Source: Streptomyces sp. NBC_00091 (GTDB taxonomy: Bacteria > Actinomycetota > Actinomycetes > Streptomycetales > Streptomycetaceae). Taken from it: DNA of 64,000 nt. The stretch covers positions 4,092,001-4,156,000 of the forward strand of contig NZ_JAPEMA010000001.1 of NCBI RefSeq assembly GCF_026343185.1, written 5' to 3'. The notes below the pieces were generated by a model. That model saw only the letters and a list, made by a program, of their open reading frames with translations. It ran no database searches and was not told the DNA's origin. The first letter of the stretch is position 1. Each line of letters begins with the position of its first letter. Shown piece by piece: positions 9,661 to 20,570 of this stretch. Position numbers and translations under genes: made by a program.

Positions 9661-9755
9661 CTGACGCTGAGTAAGCGGTCAGGGTACCTGTGACGGACCT
9701 GACAGCCGCTGTCGCGTTAAGCCGTTTGTGAAGTGTCAGCCGCTGTCACTAGCCT
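9661..9755 (+). promoter_or_regulatory. TetR operators and leaderless promoter of the efflux gene
   Basis: Three inverted repeats lie here. At 9732-9750 is AGTGTCAGC-C-GCTGTCACT, nine-base arms with one mismatch. At 9701-9713 is GACAGC-C-GCTGTC, six-base perfect arms. At 9661-9682 is a weaker CTGACGCT...AGCGGTCAG repeat. The first lies between a -35 TTGTGA (9726-9731) and a -10 TAGCCT (9750-9755), 18-bp spacer, so bound repressor would occlude the promoter. The ATG at 9763 is 7 nt past the -10, implying leaderless mRNA. Confidence 0.72.
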
Positions 9756-9762
9756 GTTCGGC

Positions 9763-11355
9763 ATGACTGATCAGATCACCCTCGCCAAGGAATCAGGCCC
9801 GTTACCGGCAGGCTCCGGGCTGCGCGGCCATCCCTGGCTCACCCTTGTCGCGGTGGCGATCGGCGTCATGGTCGTCACCCTCGACGGCACGATCGTCGCC
9901 GTCGCCAACCCCGCGATCCAGAAGGACCTCGGCGCCAGCCTCGCCGAGGTGCAGTGGATCACCAACGGCTACCTGCTGGCCCTCGCGGTCTCCCTGATCA
10001 CCGCCGGCAAGCTCGGCGACCGCTTCGGGCACCGCCAGACCTTCCTCATAGGCATCGCCGGCTTCGCGCTCTCCTCGGCCGCGATCGGCCTGTCCACCGG
10101 GGTCGGGTCCGTCATCGGCTTCCGCGTCGCCCAGGGCCTCTTCGGCGCCCTGCTGATGCCCGCGGCCCTCGGCCTGCTGCGGGCCACCTTCCCCGCCGAG
10201 AAGCTCAACATGGCCATCGGCATCTGGGGCATGGTCATCGGCGCCTCGACCGCCGCCGGGCCCATCGTCGGCGGCCTGCTCGTCGAGCACGTCAGCTGGC
10301 AGTCCGTCTTCTTCGTCAACGTGCCGGTCGGCGCCGTCGCACTGCTCTTCGGCCTGTTCATCCTGCTCGACCACCGCGCCGAGAACGCCCCGCGCTCCTT
10401 CGACCTCGTGGGCATCGTGCTCCTGTCGGCCGCGATGTTCTCCCTGGTCTGGGCGCTCATCAAGGCCGCCGAGTGGGGCTGGGGCGACACCAGGACCCTG
10501 CTCTTCCTCGGCGCCTCCGTGCTGTGCTTCGCGCTCTTCGCCGTCTGGGAGACCAAGGTCTCCGAGCCGCTGATCCCGCTCGGCCTGTTCCGCTCGCTGC
10601 CGCTGTCCGCCGGCACCGTACTGATGGTCCTGATGGCCTTCGCCTTCATGGGCGGCCTGTTCTTCGTCACCTTCTACCTGCAGAACGTCCACGGCATGAG
10701 CCCGGTCGACAGCGGCCTGCGCCTGCTGCCGCTCACCGGCATGATGATCATCGGCTCGCCGCTGGCCGGCGCCGCCATCACCAAGATCGGCCCGCGGATC
10801 CCGCTCGTCGCCGGCATGGTCGCCACCGCCGCCGCCTGCTTCGGGATGGCCCGCCTCACCCCGGACACCGGCACCCTCACCATGTCGCTGTGGTTCGCCC
10901 TCCTCGGCCTCGGCCTCGCGCCCGTCATGGTCGGCGCCACCGAGGTCATCGTCGGCAACGCCCCGCTGGAGCTGTCCGGCGTAGCGGGCGGCCTCCAGCA
11001 GGCCGCCATGCAGGTCGGCGGCAGCCTCGGCACCGCCGTGCTCGGCGCGGTCATGGCCGCCAAGGTCAGTGACACTTTCGGGGACAACTGGCAGGGAGCG
11101 GGCCTGCCCCCGCTCACCCCCGAACAGCTCGACGAGGTCGAGAAGGGGGTCCAGGTCGGCATCGCCCCGGTCCCGCCCGGCGCCCCCGAGCAGGTGGCCC
11201 GGACCATCTCCACCGTCGCGCACGACACCTTCGTGTCCGGCATGAACACGGCCTTCACCTGCGCGGGAGTCGTCGCCGTCCTCGCGGCGATCGTGGCCTG
11301 CTTCACCAAGCGCGGCCAGAACGCCGAGGCCGGGGCGGGCGCGGGCCACATCTGA
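9763..11355 (+). CDS. DHA2-family MFS multidrug efflux transporter
   Basis: 530-aa integral membrane proton antiporter of the 14-helix DHA2 (EmrB/QacA/SmvA) family. MFS motif A is present as GKLGDRFGHRQTF (about residue 82) and the first helix has the typical DGTIVAVANPAIQKDLG. The hydrophobic pattern fits 14 transmembrane segments. The ATG at 9763 (MTDQITLA) is chosen over the in-frame GTG at 9733, which lies inside the operator. Divergent from and probably repressed by the TetR protein. A strong hairpin terminator follows at 11400-11431. Confidence 0.92.
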   Translation: MTDQITLAKESGPLPAGSGLRGHPWLTLVAVAIGVMVVTLDGTIVAVANPAIQKDLGASLAEVQWITNGYLLALAVSLITAGKLGDRFGHRQTFLIGIAGFALSSAAIGLSTGVGSVIGFRVAQGLFGALLMPAALGLLRATFPAEKLNMAIGIWGMVIGASTAAGPIVGGLLVEHVSWQSVFFVNVPVGAVALLFGLFILLDHRAENAPRSFDLVGIVLLSAAMFSLVWALIKAAEWGWGDTRTLLFLGASVLCFALFAVWETKVSEPLIPLGLFRSLPLSAGTVLMVLMAFAFMGGLFFVTFYLQNVHGMSPVDSGLRLLPLTGMMIIGSPLAGAAITKIGPRIPLVAGMVATAAACFGMARLTPDTGTLTMSLWFALLGLGLAPVMVGATEVIVGNAPLELSGVAGGLQQAAMQVGGSLGTAVLGAVMAAKVSDTFGDNWQGAGLPPLTPEQLDEVEKGVQVGIAPVPPGAPEQVARTISTVAHDTFVSGMNTAFTCAGVVAVLAAIVACFTKRGQNAEAGAGAGHI

Positions 11356-11399
11356 GCCGCCCGGAAAAGCGTTACGGGCAGGTCAACCGCACGCCCGAC

Positions 11400-11431
11400 A
11401 CAGCCCCGCCGGACGGTTCCGGCGGGGCTGT
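11400..11431 (+). terminator. Hairpin terminator after the DHA2 pump
   Basis: A perfect 14-bp stem (11400-11413 with 11418-11431) closes a 4-nt loop, 45 bp after the MFS stop. No U-tract, as usual for Streptomyces terminators. Confidence 0.8.
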
Positions 11432-11554
11432 CGCCTATCCGGGTGGACCCGCCCGCGGCCCCTTCCGCCCGGCCGTCGCCACAGGTCAGCGTGGTGTCGA
11501 CGGAGCGCCGGAAACGGTCCGGAGCCCGTCCGTCAACAAGGAGTTGACCCCGTC

Positions 11555-11921
11555 ATGCGTACGTGGAGCACCGCACGCGTCACCACCCTCGCCGCCGCCC
11601 TGCTGGCCGCCGCCGCCCTCATCCCCGGCACCGCCACCGGCGCCCACGCCGCCGGCCCGCCTTGTGCCACGGGACAGCTGTGCCTGTGGACGAAACCGGA
11701 GTTCAAGGGAACCAAGCAGACCTACGACCTCAGCACCCTCGAGATCAACAGCTGCACGGCGCTGCCCGCCGGGACCTCCGGGAACTACCAGTCGCTGATC
11801 AACCGGACCGGGCGACCGGTCACCACGTACCAGTCGGCCGAGTGCGGGGAGACGGGCGAGTTCCAGACCTACCCGGGCGACGGGGTCTGGCTGCCCCAGT
11901 CCCCCTACCAGATCAAGGCGT

Positions 11922-11941
<20 letters not shown>
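11555..11941 (+). CDS. Secreted peptidase-inhibitor family I36 / beta-gamma-crystallin-like protein
   Basis: 128 aa. A Sec signal peptide (about residues 1-33, Arg-rich start then Ala/Leu core, AxA-like cleavage at AHAA) is followed by a small domain starting CATGQLCLWTKPEFKG, the hallmark of the I36 peptidase inhibitor (Smi-like) family in Streptomyces. Four mature cysteines probably form two disulfides. Likely an extracellular metalloprotease inhibitor, inferred from family only. It converges with the K+ channel gene, their 3' ends overlapping by 20 bp. Confidence 0.85.
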
Positions 11942-12761
<820 letters not shown>

Positions 12762-12785
12762 GCAGGAATCGTAAGGAACCGCCGA

Positions 12786-12815
12786 GGGGCGCTGGGACAG
12801 GTGTCCCAGCGCCCC
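12786..12815 (-). terminator. Hairpin terminator after aceE
   Basis: A perfect 13-bp stem (12786-12798 with 12803-12815) and 4-nt loop sit 17 bp past the aceE stop, between it and the start of the channel gene. Confidence 0.8.
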
Positions 12816-12831
12816 CACGGAAGAGTGACCG

Positions 12832-15564
12832 CTACGCGTCGCCGCCCGCCGCGCCCGGGTCCGCGGCCGTGACGTCCAGCAGCTGGTACCGGTCCACCGC
12901 CTGCTTCAGCACCGAGCGGTCGACCTTCCCCTCACGGGCCAGCTCGGTCAGGGTCGCCAGGACCACCGACTGGGCGTCGATGTGGAAGAAGCGCCGCGCC
13001 GCGCCCCGCGTGTCGGCGAAGCCGAACCCGTCCGCGCCCAGCGAGGTGTACGTACCGGGCACCCAGCGCGAGATCTGGTCCGGCACCGCGCGCATCCAGT
13101 CCGAGACCGCCACGAACGGCCCCTCCGCACCCGACAGCTTCCGCGTCACGTACGGGACGCGCTGCTCCTCCTCCGGGTGGAGCAGGTTGTGCTCCTCCAC
13201 GGCGACGGCCTCGCGGCGCAGCTCGTTCCAGGAGGTCGCCGACCAGACGTCCGCCTTGACGTTCCACTCGGCGGCCAGGATCCGCTGCGCCTCCAGCGCC
13301 CACGGCACTGCCACGCCCGAGGCCAGGATCTGCGCCCCGATGGCGCCCGAGGCGCCCCGCGACACCCGGTGGATGCCCTTGAGGATGCCGTCCACGTCGA
13401 CGTCCGCCGGCTCGGCCGGGTGCTGGATCGGCTCGTTGTAGACCGTCAGGTAGTAGAAGACGTCCTCGGCCTCGGGCCCGTACATCCGCCGCAGACCGTC
13501 CTTGACGATGTGCGCGATCTCGTAGCCGTAGGCCGGGTCGTACGCGACGCAGCCCGGGTTGGTCGACGCCAGCAGCTGGGAGTGACCGTCGGCGTGCTGG
13601 AGACCCTCACCCGTCAGGGTGGTCCGGCCGGCGGTCGCACCCAGGACGAAACCGCGCGCCAGCTGGTCGGCCATCTGCCAGAACTGGTCACCGGTGCGCT
13701 GGAAACCGAACATCGAGTAGAAGACGTAGACCGGGATCAGCGGCTCGCCGTGCGTCGCGTACGCCGAACCCGCGGCGATCAGCGAGGCCGTGCAGCCCGC
13801 CTCCGAGATGCCGTCGTGCAGCATCTGGCCGGTCGGGGACTCCTTGTACGCGAGGAGCAGGTCGCGGTCGACCGCCTCGTACTGCTGCCCCAGCGGGTTG
13901 TAGATCTTGGCGCTCGGGAAGAAGGCGTCCATGCCGAAGGTGCGGTACTCGTCGGGCGCGATCAGCACGAAGCGCTTGCCGATCTCCTTGTCCCGCATCA
14001 GGTCCTTCAGGATGCGGACGAAGGCCATCGTGGTGGCGATCGACTGCTGGCCCGAGCCCTTCTTGGCGGTCGCGTACGCCTTGTCGTCCGGCAGCTGGAG
14101 CGGCTTGGCGCGCACCACGCGGGTCGGTACGTAGCCGCCGTGCGCGCTGCGCTGGTCGTGCATGTACTGGATCTCGGGGGAGTTGCGGCCCGGGTGGTAG
14201 TACGGCGGCGCGCCGTTCTCCAGCTGGGCGTCCGTGATCGGGATGTGCAGGCGGTCGCGGAAGCGCTTGAGGTCGTCGACCGTCAGCTTCTTCATCTGGT
14301 GCGTGGCGTTGCGGCCCTCGAAGTTCGGGCCCAGCGTCCAGCCCTTGACCGTCTGCGCCAGGATCACCGTCGGCTGGCCCTTGTGGGCCTTGGCCGCCGC
14401 GTAGGCCGCGTAGACCTTCTTGTGGTCGTGACCGCCGCGGCCCAGGTGCTGGATCTGGTAGTCGGTCATGTTCTCGACCATCGCGCGCAGCCGCTGGTCG
14501 CCGCCGAAGAAGTGCTCGCGGATGTACGCGCCGGATTCGGTGGCGTACGTCTGGAACTGCCCGTCCGGGGTGGAGTTCATCTTGTTGACCAGGATGCCGT
14601 CGCGGTCCTGGGCCAGCAGCGGGTCCCAGGAGCGGTCCCAGATCAGCTTGATGACGTTCCAGCCGGCGCCGCGGAACTGCGACTCCAGCTCCTGGATGAT
14701 CTTGCCGTTGCCGCGCACCGGGCCGTCGAGGCGCTGGAGGTTGCAGTTCACGACGAAGGTCAGGTTGTCCAGGCCCTCGCGGGCGGCGATGGACAGCTGG
14801 CCCAGCGACTCCGGCTCGTCCATCTCGCCGTCGCCGAGGTACGCCCAGACGTGGGACTTGGAGGTGTCCGCGATCCCGCGCGCCTGCATGTACCGGTTCA
14901 TCCGGGCCTGGTAGATCGCGCCGAGCGGGCCGAGGCCCATCGAGACGGTCGGGAACTCCCAGAAGTCCGGCATCAGCCGCGGGTGCGGGTAGCTCGACAG
15001 ACCGTACGGGGCCTTCGACTTCTCCTGCCGGAACGCGTCGAGCTGCTGCTCGGAGAGCCGGTCCAGGAGGTAGGCGCGGGCGTAGATGCCGGGGGAGGCG
15101 TGGCCCTGGAAGAAGATCTGGTCGCCGCCGTCGCCCTCGTCCTTGCCCCGGAAGAAGTGGTTGAAGCCCACGTCGTAGAGGGAGGCGGAGGAGGCGAAGG
15201 TGGCGATGTGGCCGCCGACGCCGATCCCGGGGCGCTGCGCGCGCGAGACCATCACCGCGGCGTTCCAGCGCGTGGCGTTGAGGACCTTGCGCTCGATCTC
15301 CTCGTTGCCGGGGAAGAACGGCTCGTCCTTGGTGGCGATGGTGTTGACGTAGTCCGTGCTGCGCATCTCCGGCACGGCCACGCGCTTCTCGCGGGCCCGC
15401 TCGATCAGCCGCAGCATCAGGTAGCGGGCGCGCTCACGGCCCCGCTCGTCGACGGCGGCGTCCAGGGAGTCGAGCCATTCCTGGGTCTCCTCCGGATCGA
15501 AGTCCGGGACCTGGCTCGGAAGGCCGCCAATGATGATCGGGTTGCGATCGGATGCGGAAGCCAC
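12832..15564 (-). CDS. aceE: Pyruvate dehydrogenase E1 component, homodimeric type (AceE)
   Basis: 910 aa, the full length of the single-chain E1 enzyme found in actinobacteria and gamma-proteobacteria. It decarboxylates pyruvate with thiamine diphosphate and passes the acetyl group to the E2 lipoyl domain. The ThDP-binding motif is [15 protein letters not shown] with the closing [15 protein letters not shown] (about residues 245-290); the transketolase-like pyrimidine domain and C-terminal domain follow. ATG 15564 gives [14 protein letters not shown]. No E2 or E3 gene adjoins, so the complex is assembled from dispersed genes. It is divergent from the DUF3052 gene across 449 bp. Confidence 0.97.
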   Translation of the reverse strand: MASASDRNPIIIGGLPSQVPDFDPEETQEWLDSLDAAVDERGRERARYLMLRLIERAREKRVAVPEMRSTDYVNTIATKDEPFFPGNEEIERKVLNATRWNAAVMVSRAQRPGIGVGGHIATFASSASLYDVGFNHFFRGKDEGDGGDQIFFQGHASPGIYARAYLLDRLSEQQLDAFRQEKSKAPYGLSSYPHPRLMPDFWEFPTVSMGLGPLGAIYQARMNRYMQARGIADTSKSHVWAYLGDGEMDEPESLGQLSIAAREGLDNLTFVVNCNLQRLDGPVRGNGKIIQELESQFRGAGWNVIKLIWDRSWDPLLAQDRDGILVNKMNSTPDGQFQTYATESGAYIREHFFGGDQRLRAMVENMTDYQIQHLGRGGHDHKKVYAAYAAAKAHKGQPTVILAQTVKGWTLGPNFEGRNATHQMKKLTVDDLKRFRDRLHIPITDAQLENGAPPYYHPGRNSPEIQYMHDQRSAHGGYVPTRVVRAKPLQLPDDKAYATAKKGSGQQSIATTMAFVRILKDLMRDKEIGKRFVLIAPDEYRTFGMDAFFPSAKIYNPLGQQYEAVDRDLLLAYKESPTGQMLHDGISEAGCTASLIAAGSAYATHGEPLIPVYVFYSMFGFQRTGDQFWQMADQLARGFVLGATAGRTTLTGEGLQHADGHSQLLASTNPGCVAYDPAYGYEIAHIVKDGLRRMYGPEAEDVFYYLTVYNEPIQHPAEPADVDVDGILKGIHRVSRGASGAIGAQILASGVAVPWALEAQRILAAEWNVKADVWSATSWNELRREAVAVEEHNLLHPEEEQRVPYVTRKLSGAEGPFVAVSDWMRAVPDQISRWVPGTYTSLGADGFGFADTRGAARRFFHIDAQSVVLATLTELAREGKVDRSVLKQAVDRYQLLDVTAADPGAAGGDA

Positions 15565-16013
15565 GCTGTTCCTTCGCTGTCGGGGGAGTCGTGCCTTGGG
15601 TCGCCGCCTCCCATGGTCTTACGCCCGGCCGCAATCTTCACCTCTACCGCTGGGTAACACCTGGAGCGGGGAAGGAGTCGCAGGGCCGGGCCGGACCGGT
15701 CCTGGGCGGGGGCCGGGCCAAATCGCAACCTTACGCCCAAGTCGATCAGCGGGTTCGTAAGGCCGTTCGTCCCTCAAACAGGTAGGAAAGTCCTCATGCG
15801 ACGCCGAATGAGCTGGAATGGTGTGGGATGAATCACCGATGGTCCACGGGGGAAGCCTGAAAGTTGCGGCGAGACGGCCGTAATCGTCACCGTTTCGACG
15901 GTCTCGGCGGCCGGGTACTTGCGCGATCCGCCGCGCCCGTGTGGACTACGCCCAATGCTGCGCGTACGCGCGCCGCCGAAAGACATTCACCGAACATGAG
16001 CAGGAGGCACCCC
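15565..16013. other. 449-bp divergent upstream region of aceE and the DUF3052 gene
   Basis: No gene is supported here. It must hold the promoters of both divergent genes and shows several AT-richer patches (for example 15720-15850) but no convincing symmetric operator. Short frames in it lack ribosome binding sites and coding character. Confidence 0.6.
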
Positions 16014-16439
16014 GTGAGCGCGACCGCGGACCACGCGGAGAGCCTGGCCGCCCGGCTGGGTTTCCAGTCCGAACAGGTGGTCCAGGAGATCGGCTACGAC
16101 GAGGACGTCGATCAGGAATTCCGTGACGGCGTCGAGAAGCTCGTCAGCGAACTCGCAGACGAGGACTACGACGACGTCGCCGACGCGGTGCTGTTGTGGT
16201 TCCGCGACGAGGACGGCGATCTGACGGACGCCCTGGTCGATGCGACCGAGCTGGTCGAGGACGGCGCACTGATCCTGCTGCTGACCCCCAAGACGGGCCG
16301 TGACGGCTACGTCGAGGCCAGCGACATCAGCGAGGCCGCCGAGACGGCCGGCCTGTCCCTCGCCAAGGGCCTGGCCATCGGCAAGGAGTGGACCTCCACC
16401 AAGCTGGTGACGCCGAAGGCCGCCAAGGCCAAGCGCTGA
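16014..16439 (+). CDS. DUF3052 family protein
   Basis: 141-aa small acidic cytosolic protein of unknown function, conserved in actinobacteria and usually next to aceE and an AhpE-like peroxiredoxin, as here. It is rich in Asp/Glu in the middle (ELADEDYDDVADAVLLWFRD) with a basic C terminus (PKAAKAKR). The GTG at 16014 is chosen over the ATG at 15996 because AGGAG (16002-16006) lies 7 nt before it. A 17-bp terminator hairpin follows directly. Confidence 0.82.
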   Translation: MSATADHAESLAARLGFQSEQVVQEIGYDEDVDQEFRDGVEKLVSELADEDYDDVADAVLLWFRDEDGDLTDALVDATELVEDGALILLLTPKTGRDGYVEASDISEAAETAGLSLAKGLAIGKEWTSTKLVTPKAAKAKR

Positions 16440-16465
16440 GCCTCGCCCCGCAGCCAAGCGGCACG

Positions 16466-16507
16466 CACACCCCGCCGACCGGGATCACCCCCGGTCGGCG
16501 GGGTGTG
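16466..16507 (+). terminator. Hairpin terminator after the DUF3052 gene
   Basis: A perfect 17-bp stem (16466-16482 with 16491-16507) and 8-nt loop, 26 bp after the stop codon. Confidence 0.85.
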
Positions 16508-16626
16508 TGCGTTCGGCACGCAGATCCGGCCGGGTCCGCTCCGGTGCACGCGGCCGGACAACCCATAGGCTGGGGCTCACCCGAACGGTCCCGTGCGGGG
16601 ACACAGGAAACGAAGGGATGCGAGAG

Positions 16627-17085
16627 ATGGCGATCGAGGTCGGACACAAGGCCCCGGACTTCGAGCTCAAGGACAACCACGGCGCCACCGTGCGGCTCTC
16701 CGACTTCCGGGGGGAGAAGGCCGTGGTGCTGCTCTTCTACCCGTTCGCCTTCACCGGTGTCTGCACGGGCGAGCTGTGCGAGCTGCGCGACCAGCTGCCC
16801 CGGTTCCAGAACGACGACGTGCAGCTGCTGGCCGTCTCCAACGACTCGGTCCCGACCCTGCGGGTCTTCGCCGAGCAGGAGGGCCTGGACTACCCGCTGC
16901 TGTCCGACTTCTGGCCGCACGGCGAGACCTCCCGCGCGTACGGCGTCTTCGACGAGGACAAGGGCTGCGCGGTCCGCGGCACCTTCGTCATCGACAAGGA
17001 CGGCATCGTGCGCTGGACCGTCGTCAACGGGCTGCCCGACGCGCGTGACCTGAACGAGTACATCAAGGCCCTCGACAGCCTCTGA
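16627..17085 (+). CDS. AhpE-type peroxiredoxin
   Basis: 152-aa thiol peroxidase reducing hydroperoxides or peroxynitrite. The peroxidatic Cys46 is in the PxxxTxxC motif (PFAFTGVC); a second Cys at 51 gives a Cx4C arrangement, so an intramolecular disulfide is possible, unlike strictly one-Cys AhpE. The thioredoxin-fold end is RGTFVIDKDGIVRW. ATG 16627 is used because AAGGG is well spaced from it but abuts the alternative ATG at 16618. Conserved gene order with the DUF3052 gene and terD suggests an oxidative-stress role. Confidence 0.9.
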   Translation: MAIEVGHKAPDFELKDNHGATVRLSDFRGEKAVVLLFYPFAFTGVCTGELCELRDQLPRFQNDDVQLLAVSNDSVPTLRVFAEQEGLDYPLLSDFWPHGETSRAYGVFDEDKGCAVRGTFVIDKDGIVRWTVVNGLPDARDLNEYIKALDSL

Positions 17086-17237
17086 GCTCCGGCCCCGGGA
17101 ATCCCGCTGCGGACTCCGGCGGCAGGTTCCGTACGAAAACCGCCTGCGGGCGGGAACCCGTCACTAGGATCGGAACGTTGATCCGGTAGCAACCGCACGA
17201 CGGGGCCCCGCCCCACACACTTACCAATGGAGGACCC

Positions 17238-17813
17238 GTGGGAGTCAGCCTCAGCAAGGGCGGCAACGTCTCGCTGACCAAGGCCGCGCCTAACCTGACG
17301 GCGGTCATCGTCGGTCTGGGCTGGGACGCTCGCACCACCACCGGAGTCGACTTCGACCTCGACGCCAGCGCGATCCTGACCAACGACCAGGGCAAGGTCG
17401 CCAACGACTCGAACTTCGTGTTCTTCAACAACCTGAAGAGCCCGGACGGCTCGGTCGAGCACACCGGTGACAACACCACCGGCGAGGGCGAGGGCGACGA
17501 CGAGGCCATCAAGGTCAACCTCGCCGGCGTCCCGGCCGAGGTCGCCAAGATCGTCTTCCCGGTCTCGATCTACGAGGCCGAGGGTCGCCAGCAGAGCTTC
17601 GGCCAGGTCCGCAACGCCTACATCCGCGTCGTGAACCAGGCCGACAACACCGAGCTCGCCCGCTACGACCTCTCCGAGGACGCCTCGACCGAGACCGCCA
17701 TGGTCTTCGGCGAGCTGTACCGCAACGGCGCGGAGTGGAAGTTCCGCGCCATCGGCCAGGGCTACGCCTCGGGCCTGCGCGGCATCGCGCAGGACTTCGG
17801 CGTCAACGTCTGA
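17238..17813 (+). CDS. terD: TerD-family stress protein (first copy)
   Basis: 191-aa calcium-binding TerD domain protein of the tellurium-resistance family, cytosolic, linked to tellurite, phage and general envelope stress. It begins [20 protein letters not shown]. Acidic Ca2+-site residues are visible in FDLDASAIL and the [20 protein letters not shown] loop. GTG 17238 is preceded by GGAGG. About 80% similar to the second copy at 17939, a tandem duplication, and separated from it by an internal hairpin that may partly terminate transcription. Confidence 0.95.
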   Translation: MGVSLSKGGNVSLTKAAPNLTAVIVGLGWDARTTTGVDFDLDASAILTNDQGKVANDSNFVFFNNLKSPDGSVEHTGDNTTGEGEGDDEAIKVNLAGVPAEVAKIVFPVSIYEAEGRQQSFGQVRNAYIRVVNQADNTELARYDLSEDASTETAMVFGELYRNGAEWKFRAIGQGYASGLRGIAQDFGVNV

Positions 17814-17837
17814 GCCGATACCAAGAGAAGTTCGTCC

Positions 17838-17873
17838 GTCCGGCGCCGTGCACCTCTGTGTACGGCGCCGGAC
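17838..17873 (+). terminator. Hairpin between the two terD genes
   Basis: A 12-bp perfect stem (17838-17849 with 17862-17873), extended inward by further pairs to a 4-nt loop, followed by CGGCTTT. It may terminate or stabilise the first terD transcript. Confidence 0.7.
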
Positions 17874-17938
17874 CGGCTTTGCCACCATGAGCGGGTGGCT
17901 CGGCCACCACCACCACGTCGTCCGGGGAGGACCACATC

Positions 17939-18514
17939 ATGGGCGTCACACTCGCCAAGGGGGGCAACGTCTCCCTGTCCAAGGCCGCACCGAACCTCAC
18001 CCGGGTTCTGATCGGTCTCGGATGGGACGCGCGCTCGACCACGGGGGCGGACTTCGACCTCGACGCCAGCGCGCTGCTGTGCAACAGCGGCCGGGTGCTG
18101 GGGGACGCGTACTTCGTCTTCTACAACAACCTCAAGAGCCCCGAGGGCTCCGTCGAACACACCGGGGACAACCTCACCGGCGAGGGTGAAGGCGACGACG
18201 AGTCGATCATCATCGACCTCACGAAGGTCCCCGCCCAGGTCGACAAGATCGTCTTTCCGGTCTCGATTCACGAGGCGGACTCCCGCCGGCAGAGCTTCGG
18301 CCAGGTGAGCAATGCCTTCATCCGCGTGGTGAACATGGCCGACGACCAGGAACTGGCCCGCTACGACCTGACCGAGGACGCCTCCAGCGAGACCGCGATG
18401 ATCTTCGGCGAGGTCTACCGGTACGGCGGCGAATGGAAGTTCCGTGCGGTAGGGCAGGGGTACGCGTCGGGGCTCCGCGGCATCGCTCTAGACTTCGGGG
18501 TCAACGTTTCGTAA
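17939..18514 (+). CDS. terD: TerD-family stress protein (second copy)
   Basis: 191 aa, tandem paralogue of the preceding TerD. It starts [21 protein letters not shown] and keeps the acidic metal-site segments ([29 protein letters not shown]) and the C-terminal [15 protein letters not shown]. It carries Cys in ALLCNSG where the first copy has AILTNDQ. Its stop lies 19 bp before the DUF475 gene, so the two are probably an operon. Confidence 0.95.
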   Translation: MGVTLAKGGNVSLSKAAPNLTRVLIGLGWDARSTTGADFDLDASALLCNSGRVLGDAYFVFYNNLKSPEGSVEHTGDNLTGEGEGDDESIIIDLTKVPAQVDKIVFPVSIHEADSRRQSFGQVSNAFIRVVNMADDQELARYDLTEDASSETAMIFGEVYRYGGEWKFRAVGQGYASGLRGIALDFGVNVS

Positions 18515-18533
18515 AGCCGTACAAGACGATGGG

Positions 18534-19673
18534 GTGCCAGTGGTTCTCAAAACCTTCGGCTGGTCGTTCGCAGTCACTGCGCTCGGTCTGGTCGCAGCGG
18601 TGTTCTACGGGGGGTGGACCGGATTCGGGATCGTGGCGATCCTGTCCATCCTCGAGATCTCGCTGTCTTTCGACAACGCGGTGGTCAACGCCGGAATCCT
18701 GAAGAAGATGAATGCCTTCTGGCAGAAGATCTTCCTCACCGTCGGTGTCCTCATCGCCGTGTTCGGCATGCGCCTGGTCTTCCCCGTCGTCATCGTGGCC
18801 ATCAGCGCCAAGATCGGGCCCATCGAGGCCGTCGATCTCGCGATGACCGACAAGGACATGTACAAGCAGCTGGTCACGGACGCTCACCCGTCCATTGCCG
18901 CCTTCGGTGGCATGTTCCTGCTGATGATCTTCCTCGACTTCATCTTCGAGGACCGTGACATCAAGTGGCTCGCCTGGCTCGAGCGCCCGCTCGCCAAGCT
19001 CGGCAAGATCGACATGCTGTCCGCGTGCATCGCGCTGATCGTCCTGGTCATCACCTCGATGACCTTCGCCGCCAACGCCCACCAGCACGGCGGCACCCAC
19101 GTGGACAAGGCGCAGACCGTCCTGATCTCCGGTGTCCTCGGCCTGATCACCTACATGATCGTCGGCGGTCTCTCCGGCTACTTCGAGAACAAGCTGGAGG
19201 AAGAGGAGGAAGCCGAGCACGAGGCGGAGGAAGCGGCCAAGAAGAGCGGCAAGCCCGTCTCGGCCGTGGCCATGGCCGGCAAGGCCGCCTTCTTCATGTT
19301 CCTCTACCTCGAGGTCCTCGACGCCTCCTTCTCCTTCGACGGGGTCATCGGCGCCTTCGCCATCACCAACGACATCGTGCTCATGGCCCTCGGCCTCGGT
19401 ATCGGCGCGATGTACGTCCGGTCGCTCACGGTCTACCTGGTCCGCCAGGGCACCCTCGACGACTACGTCTACCTGGAGCACGGCGCGCACTACGCGATCG
19501 GCGCCCTCGCCGTGATCCTGCTCGTCACCATCCAGTACGAGATCCACGAGGTCATCACCGGCCTCGTCGGTGTCTTGCTCATCGCCTGGTCGTTCTGGTC
19601 CTCGGTGCGCCGCAACAAGCGGCTGGCCGCGGGCGGCGGCGACAGTGCCGCAGAAGTCGGCGCCGGGGTGTGA
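18534..19673 (+). CDS. DUF475 (TerC-superfamily) membrane protein
   Basis: 379-aa polytopic membrane protein of the DUF475 family, related to TerC/Alx transporters often linked to Mn2+ or tellurite stress. TerC-like motifs LEISLSFDNAVVNAG (helix 2) and LEVLDASFSFDGVIGAFA (second half) carry paired acidic residues in membrane segments, an internal pseudo-repeat. A very acidic loop (EEEEEAEHEAEEAAKK, about residues 222-237) separates the halves. GTG 18534 or 18540 is the start. Encoded with TerD, its common partner; it may anchor TerD at the membrane or export metal. Confidence 0.88.
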   Translation: MPVVLKTFGWSFAVTALGLVAAVFYGGWTGFGIVAILSILEISLSFDNAVVNAGILKKMNAFWQKIFLTVGVLIAVFGMRLVFPVVIVAISAKIGPIEAVDLAMTDKDMYKQLVTDAHPSIAAFGGMFLLMIFLDFIFEDRDIKWLAWLERPLAKLGKIDMLSACIALIVLVITSMTFAANAHQHGGTHVDKAQTVLISGVLGLITYMIVGGLSGYFENKLEEEEEAEHEAEEAAKKSGKPVSAVAMAGKAAFFMFLYLEVLDASFSFDGVIGAFAITNDIVLMALGLGIGAMYVRSLTVYLVRQGTLDDYVYLEHGAHYAIGALAVILLVTIQYEIHEVITGLVGVLLIAWSFWSSVRRNKRLAAGGGDSAAEVGAGV

Positions 19674-19709
19674 CCCGGCCCTGATTGCGGAACGCTTGCA
19701 GTAACGACG

Positions 19710-19747
19710 GGGCGGCCGCGCGGATCCACTGGACCGCGCGGCCGCCC
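19710..19747 (+). terminator. Strong hairpin terminator after the DUF475 gene
   Basis: A perfect 14-bp GC-rich stem (19710-19723 with 19734-19747), extended by three inner pairs past a one-base bulge. Confidence 0.85.
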
Positions 19748-19790
19748 TGCCGCATTTTCCGGTGCACGGACCGACCTGGGGGGTTGGGAC

Positions 19791-20531
19791 ATGGGGTTCT
19801 TCGACGGCATCAGGGGCGCTCGCGCCATGGGCTTCGACTCGGGCAACGCCTCGTCGAACGCCATCGAGCTGACCAAACGGCGTCCGACGGTGTCGCTCAC
19901 CAAACAGCAGGCGGTCCACGGCAACATGCGCGTGAACCTCTCCTGGCGGATGCGGACCTCCGACTTCGGCGGCCGTTCCGGCCAGAGCGGCCAGCTCTTC
20001 CGGCACCCGTTCAAACTGTTCAAGCCCGACATGGTCCAGGCCCACACCCAGGGCATGGTCAACGTGGACCTGGACATGGGCTGCCTGTACGAGCTGACCG
20101 ACGGCACCCGGGGCGCCGTACAGCCCCTGGGCAACCTGCTCGGGGACCTCAACGACCCGCCGTACGTGAAGCTGAGCGGCGACGACCGGTTCGGCTCGGG
20201 CTCGGGGGAGACCCTCTACATCAACCTCGACCACGCCGCCGACATCAAACGGCTCCTGGTCTTCGTCTACATCTACGACCAGACCCCGGCCTTCGACCGG
20301 ACCCACGCCCTGGTCACCCTCTTCCCGACCGCCGGGCCGAGGATCGAGATCCCGCTGGACGAGCGGCACCCGCAGGCCCGCTCCTGCGCGGTCCTCTCCC
20401 TGGAGAACGTCAAGGGCGAGCTGATTGTCCGCCGCGAGGTGAAGTTCGTATACGGGTTCCAGGCCGAGCTGGACCGGCTGTACGGCTGGGGGCTCCAGTG
20501 GGGGCGGGGCTACAAGAGCAGCAAGGCCTGA
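19791..20531 (+). CDS. TerA-like tellurium-resistance protein
   Basis: 246 aa. It lies in the ter cluster and has the beta-sandwich pattern of TerA/TerD relatives: VNLSWRMRTSD, VNVDLDMGCLYEL, a central GSGSGETLYINLDHAADIKR, then LLVFVYIYDQTPAFDRT. It lacks the classic TerD metal motif, so it fits TerA, which pairs with TerD in Ter complexes. ATG 19791. Convergent with the next TerD-like gene. Assignment to TerA rather than a divergent TerD is by pattern. Confidence 0.72.
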   Translation: MGFFDGIRGARAMGFDSGNASSNAIELTKRRPTVSLTKQQAVHGNMRVNLSWRMRTSDFGGRSGQSGQLFRHPFKLFKPDMVQAHTQGMVNVDLDMGCLYELTDGTRGAVQPLGNLLGDLNDPPYVKLSGDDRFGSGSGETLYINLDHAADIKRLLVFVYIYDQTPAFDRTHALVTLFPTAGPRIEIPLDERHPQARSCAVLSLENVKGELIVRREVKFVYGFQAELDRLYGWGLQWGRGYKSSKA

Positions 20532-20570
20532 GCCCGGCCCCCACCCCCGCCCGGGGCCGCCGCCGGGCGC

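Noticed and set aside
9733..9762. In-frame GTG start 10 codons before the DHA2 pump ATG
   Set aside because: It lies inside the operator and between the -35 and -10, upstream of the probable transcription start.
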